NCBI GenBank assembly: GCA_037833965.1
Contig: AP031351.1
Location: 28,780,501-28,844,500, forward strand
Origin: Marchantia polymorpha subsp. ruderalis
Taxonomy: Eukaryota; Streptophyta; Marchantiopsida; Marchantiales; Marchantiaceae
Direction: 5' to 3'
DNA length: 64,000 bases
Shown: positions 60,704 to 64,000 of the stretch, piece after piece
Layout: the number at the start of each line of letters is the position of its first letter
Numbering within the stretch: the stretch's first letter is position 1
Translations under genes and position numbers: made by a program
Notes under the pieces: generated by a model
The model's input: only the letters and a program-made list of their open reading frames with translations
Told to the model about the DNA's origin: nothing
The model's database searches: none

Positions 60704-62400
60704 AATATTTTTCTAGCGCTTATGCTGCCGAAACAGGGAGCTGTGAAGTGACTCTGTCGTGTTAGCTGTGTACACTAAGTCCGTTGGGATAGATCTATCT
60801 TTGCAGTCCGTTGCGCACCTGGATTTGCACATGTTTCATAGTAGGACTTAATTTAATTCCTGCGCAGTGTCGTCTTCTACTGGCATTAACCTTCAGGATT
60901 CAGACGGAAGCCTGCAGATAGTCGCTGAGAACTCAAGTTCTCAATGTAGTTAAATTGTATCATCATGTTCGAGCTCACTGTCATGCCTGGCTAGCTGGCA
61001 TTATTGCTTTACTTTCTGGCCACTCAATACACCACTTGAAAGTGGATCTACCGTCTCCATTATGGCTCTCACGAGCGCCTTGTATGTAAAGATTCTATAC
61101 TGCGGTGCCTAGCTCTCAATTGGCAAAATTTGAACGAGCACATCATTCTGTAACCTGATTCAGTTCAAATTAGACCTTTGCTGTGCAGCTGTGGGAATTT
61201 TTTTGGAGAGGTGAATTGCTGCTACTCTTCTTTGTTATGAGAGTGGGCGCTTATGAGAGCTGAAGCCGCTGCTGCGACAAACGACTTAATAGGCCGGATA
61301 TATCACGGCAGAGCGCACGGTCAAATGTTGAATAGGAAACACTGGCCATCACGAGATTACAGGTTGATGTATGCGTCAGTGGCAGGTCGGTCTCATCATT
61401 GGCAGAGCGAACACTGATTAAAGATAGTCTATACTTGGACGAAAAAAATGAGAAAAAGAAAAGAAGAGAAAACCTGGTAATACTATTCATAAATCTGTAA
61501 ACATATACTACGTGCAGGTTTGGCAATCTCTGCGAAAATGTCTAGAGTGAGTGAAGATAACATTACGACATGCCATAATGATGAAAGGATGAAATTAAAA
61601 CGTGGGACGAAACACATTACAACCACACTTCTCACCCTTAACATCTTACCTTGCATGTATTGATTCATTGCACGAGCGGCTGTGACAACTGACAACCTCA
61701 ATTGTCGAACTCATACTTGATGCGAGTGAAGCAAGTCAAGCATGTAAGTCGGAGTCAAAGTCACACTAAACGGAAGACATATTTCAACTCATTATTTCCA
61801 TACATTGACCTTTAACAATGCTTATGTGAGTGAAGCAAGTCAAGCTCGAAATTCGTGAAACCAATAGAAAAAAATATTTCAACTAATTATATTCATACAT
61901 TGACTTTTGAATATATATTATTATACACTCTCCAGTGTTGATATGGTATTTATATATATAAAATATGAAAACATATATATTCAAATATATTATAATTGAA
62001 TAAACTTACACATCCCACTTGCAAACATGAAATTTCACATCCAATTTAGCCAACTCACTCCATCTAAGTTCAAAGTTAGCGGAAATCAAACACTCTCTAC
62101 ACAATACACTCAATTTGAAGAACCTACAATTATTTGAGTTTCTTCAATTCTATATTTGACCCTTAACTTTAGACCGACATTAGAAATAGCAAATACTAAG
62201 ACATATGAGATCTGTCATGCTAATATATATCGCCATACACTATACATAGTTGACATGCTACTCACACACACACATAACACAAGAGTTTTCACACTCAAAT
62301 ATATCACAACTCGTCCCCGTAACTAGCAGTTAGGTCCTTCTGACTCCCAGGTAGCCCTATTTACAATTACATGCTATACATCTTCATGGCGTGCCAAACC
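60704..62400. other. Downstream region of the phospholipase gene, AT-rich in part
   Basis: No gene recognised. A direct repeat with TGAGTGAAGCAAGTCAAG and CATACATTGAC.TTT occurs in two copies starting near 61722 and 61827. Confidence 0.45.
61720..61920. repeat. Two-copy direct repeat, about 105-110 bp unit
   Basis: GTGAAGCAAGTCAAGC, then a TATTTCAACT.ATTAT segment and CATACATTGAC, appear in the same order in both halves, with small insertions and substitutions. Confidence 0.75.
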
Positions 62401-62462
62401 AGTAGGTTGGGTGCTATGTAGCCCCATCGTTAGTTGTCTATCTGCAACATGTGAAGATCGAG

Positions 62463-64000
62463 TCATCTACCCTTCCAAAGTACATCAAGGACAAACCCAT
62501 CGTCCAGTGAAGTCAAGCACGACATTTGCCATCCCATAGAGTATAAAACACACAACAACATGCGGGCCGTCATACCGGCATGAGTAACTCTGATGTTGGA
62601 ACTAGTCGACTCAAAATAAGAAACAGACACTCCAAAGTAACTCCGGTGTTGGGGCATTGAATGATGAACTCACTTGATCACAAAGCATGCAATATGATAC
62701 CAACTACTGTACATGAGTATGCATATCACGCCACCAATACTGTCAAAGGAGTAAGTTGTATGTATGCTTCATTTCAAAATGTCACACCTCCTCATTAGCA
62801 TGTCGCATGATGTGCGTTCTTTAAACTCGATGTGCTACTTCATACGCAGAGTACTTCTCGTACTCTGCGTATGAACTCTGCGTACTCCCACACTTGGAGA
62901 ACATATAATTCCTCCAATCGGTATCTCTTTGGCCGTTGCAGAACACGATCTTGCTCTTTTGCACCATACTAATCCGTAAGAACTTCAATACTAAGGCATC
63001 ATCGTGAATATCACACTAATCCATAACACCATCTTCAATCTTTAAATCTGAAGATTGACCATCCACTCATTGATTAGAGTCAGATGTTGAGGGGCCCTCC
63101 GTACTAGAGTGTTAATGTAACATCTCCTCATACACATCACCATGCCATCTAGTTTCATTATTATCCGCCTGGCTAGTGCATGGGTTCTGACTCAAATCAT
63201 TGATATCAAAGTTCGCCACTCCAGGTCTATGCATCATCTGAAAAACATACTTCTGTAAGATAAAAGCTCACCGTGCAAGCTTTCATGTGAGCTTGTTGGA
63301 CTCCATCAACCACTTGAGTGGTTGGTGATCAGTGACAAGGGTAAACTGCATGTCAAACAAGTAACATCTGAAGTGTGCCAAAATCCATACTGCTGCCAAA
63401 AACTCGTTATCGTATGAATTATATCGCGACTTTGCTACATTGTTCGAACGGCTAGCATATGCAACCACGAACTCCTTGCGCTCATTATCACGCTGCGTCA
63501 ACACCGCTCAAAGTCCCAACATACTTCAATCAATGTGCAACTGGTATGGACGACACCTGATGGATCTTCTCAAGATAGGAGTGGCCATCAACCTGACCTT
63601 GAGTTCAACAAAAGCTCTTTCCTGTTCATCTTCTCGTTGTCACTCCTGATCCAACTTCATCAACTCGTTCAAAGGTTTGGCTATAACATCAAACCCCTTC
63701 ACGTACCTCCGATAGTAGTTTGCTTAACACATGAATTCACAAACTCAACTCACATCCGTCAACGAGTGATGCTTGCAATAGCCTTCATCTTTGCTTGCTG
63801 AACTCCCAAACCATTTGAGTAGATCACATGATCCAAGTACTCTACGTTCTCTTGGAATAACTTACACTTCTCCAGATGTAACCGGAAACCATGAATCTTC
63901 AATTATTCAAACACAATCTGCAAATGTATCTAGTGTTACTCCACCGTATCACTAAACACCAAGATATCATCAATGTAACAACTCACAAATTCCAACCTCG
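62463..64000 (-). pseudogene. Ty3/gypsy retrotransposon pol fragment
   Basis: On the minus strand, read from 64000 downward, the reverse-transcriptase box CYIDDILVFSDTVE appears first. It is followed, past stops, by HGFRLHLEKCKLFQENVEYL and NGLGVQQAKMKAI, as in Ty3/gypsy elements. Then comes the RNase H frame at 63283-63504: EFVVAYASRSNN, YDNEFLAAVW and TLVTDHQPLKWLMES. HRPGVANFDINDLSQNP lies just beyond. Stops and frameshifts break it, so it is inactive. The 5' part of pol lies outside the window. The stretch below 63.1 kb has no clear integrase; a 64-residue frame at 62463-62657 is probably the decayed continuation. Confidence 0.9.
62841..62873. repeat. Perfect 14-bp hairpin
   Basis: CATACGCAGAGTAC, loop TTCTC, then GTACTCTGCGTATG. 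A third partial copy (AACTCTGCGTACTCC) follows directly. It lies in the decayed retrotransposon. Confidence 0.95.

Overview
The window reads as nuclear DNA of a land plant, most likely a bryophyte (liverwort- or moss-like). The reasons are plant-type GT-AG introns, large intronless F-box genes in tandem, a SAUR-type auxin-response gene, a plant-type TBC1D5-like Rab-GAP and a plant-type secretory phospholipase A2. These sit in long gene-poor stretches with alternating AT-rich islands, GC-rich 5' regions, simple repeats and decayed retrotransposons. I cannot fix the species from sequence alone.

Layout. 1-2.4 kb: no gene recognised. 2,463-3,113 (-): a SAUR-like gene with a GC-rich upstream region. 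4.1-13.8 kb: non-coding, including a very AT-rich island (about 7.0-10.7 kb). 14.45-20.35 kb (+): two intronless F-box genes, clear paralogues of each other, followed by a 76-bp tandem repeat. 21.5-43 kb: gene-poor, with a possible Ty1/copia scrap near 27.3 kb and small hairpins. 44.6-49.5 kb (+): a five-exon TBC-domain Rab-GAP gene of about 1,077 residues. 50-58 kb: repeat-rich. It holds a 65-bp perfect palindrome, an array of five structured GC-rich units, 36-bp and 31-bp minisatellites and a hAT-like transposase relic. 59.7-60.7 kb (+): a phospholipase A2 gene with one certain intron. 62.4-64 kb (-): a decayed Ty3/gypsy pol fragment that runs off the window end.

The genes do not form a pathway. 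They are separate eukaryotic loci: auxin response (SAUR), targeted protein degradation (two F-box proteins), membrane traffic (TBC Rab-GAP) and lipid signalling (PLA2).

The most unusual element is the array at about 52.6-53.9 kb. Five related units of about 150 bp each carry two predicted hairpins. Base changes on one side of the longer stem are matched on the other side in several units, which suggests a conserved RNA or DNA fold. The second is a 234-bp intron inside the catalytic TBC domain whose length is a multiple of three and which contains no stop.
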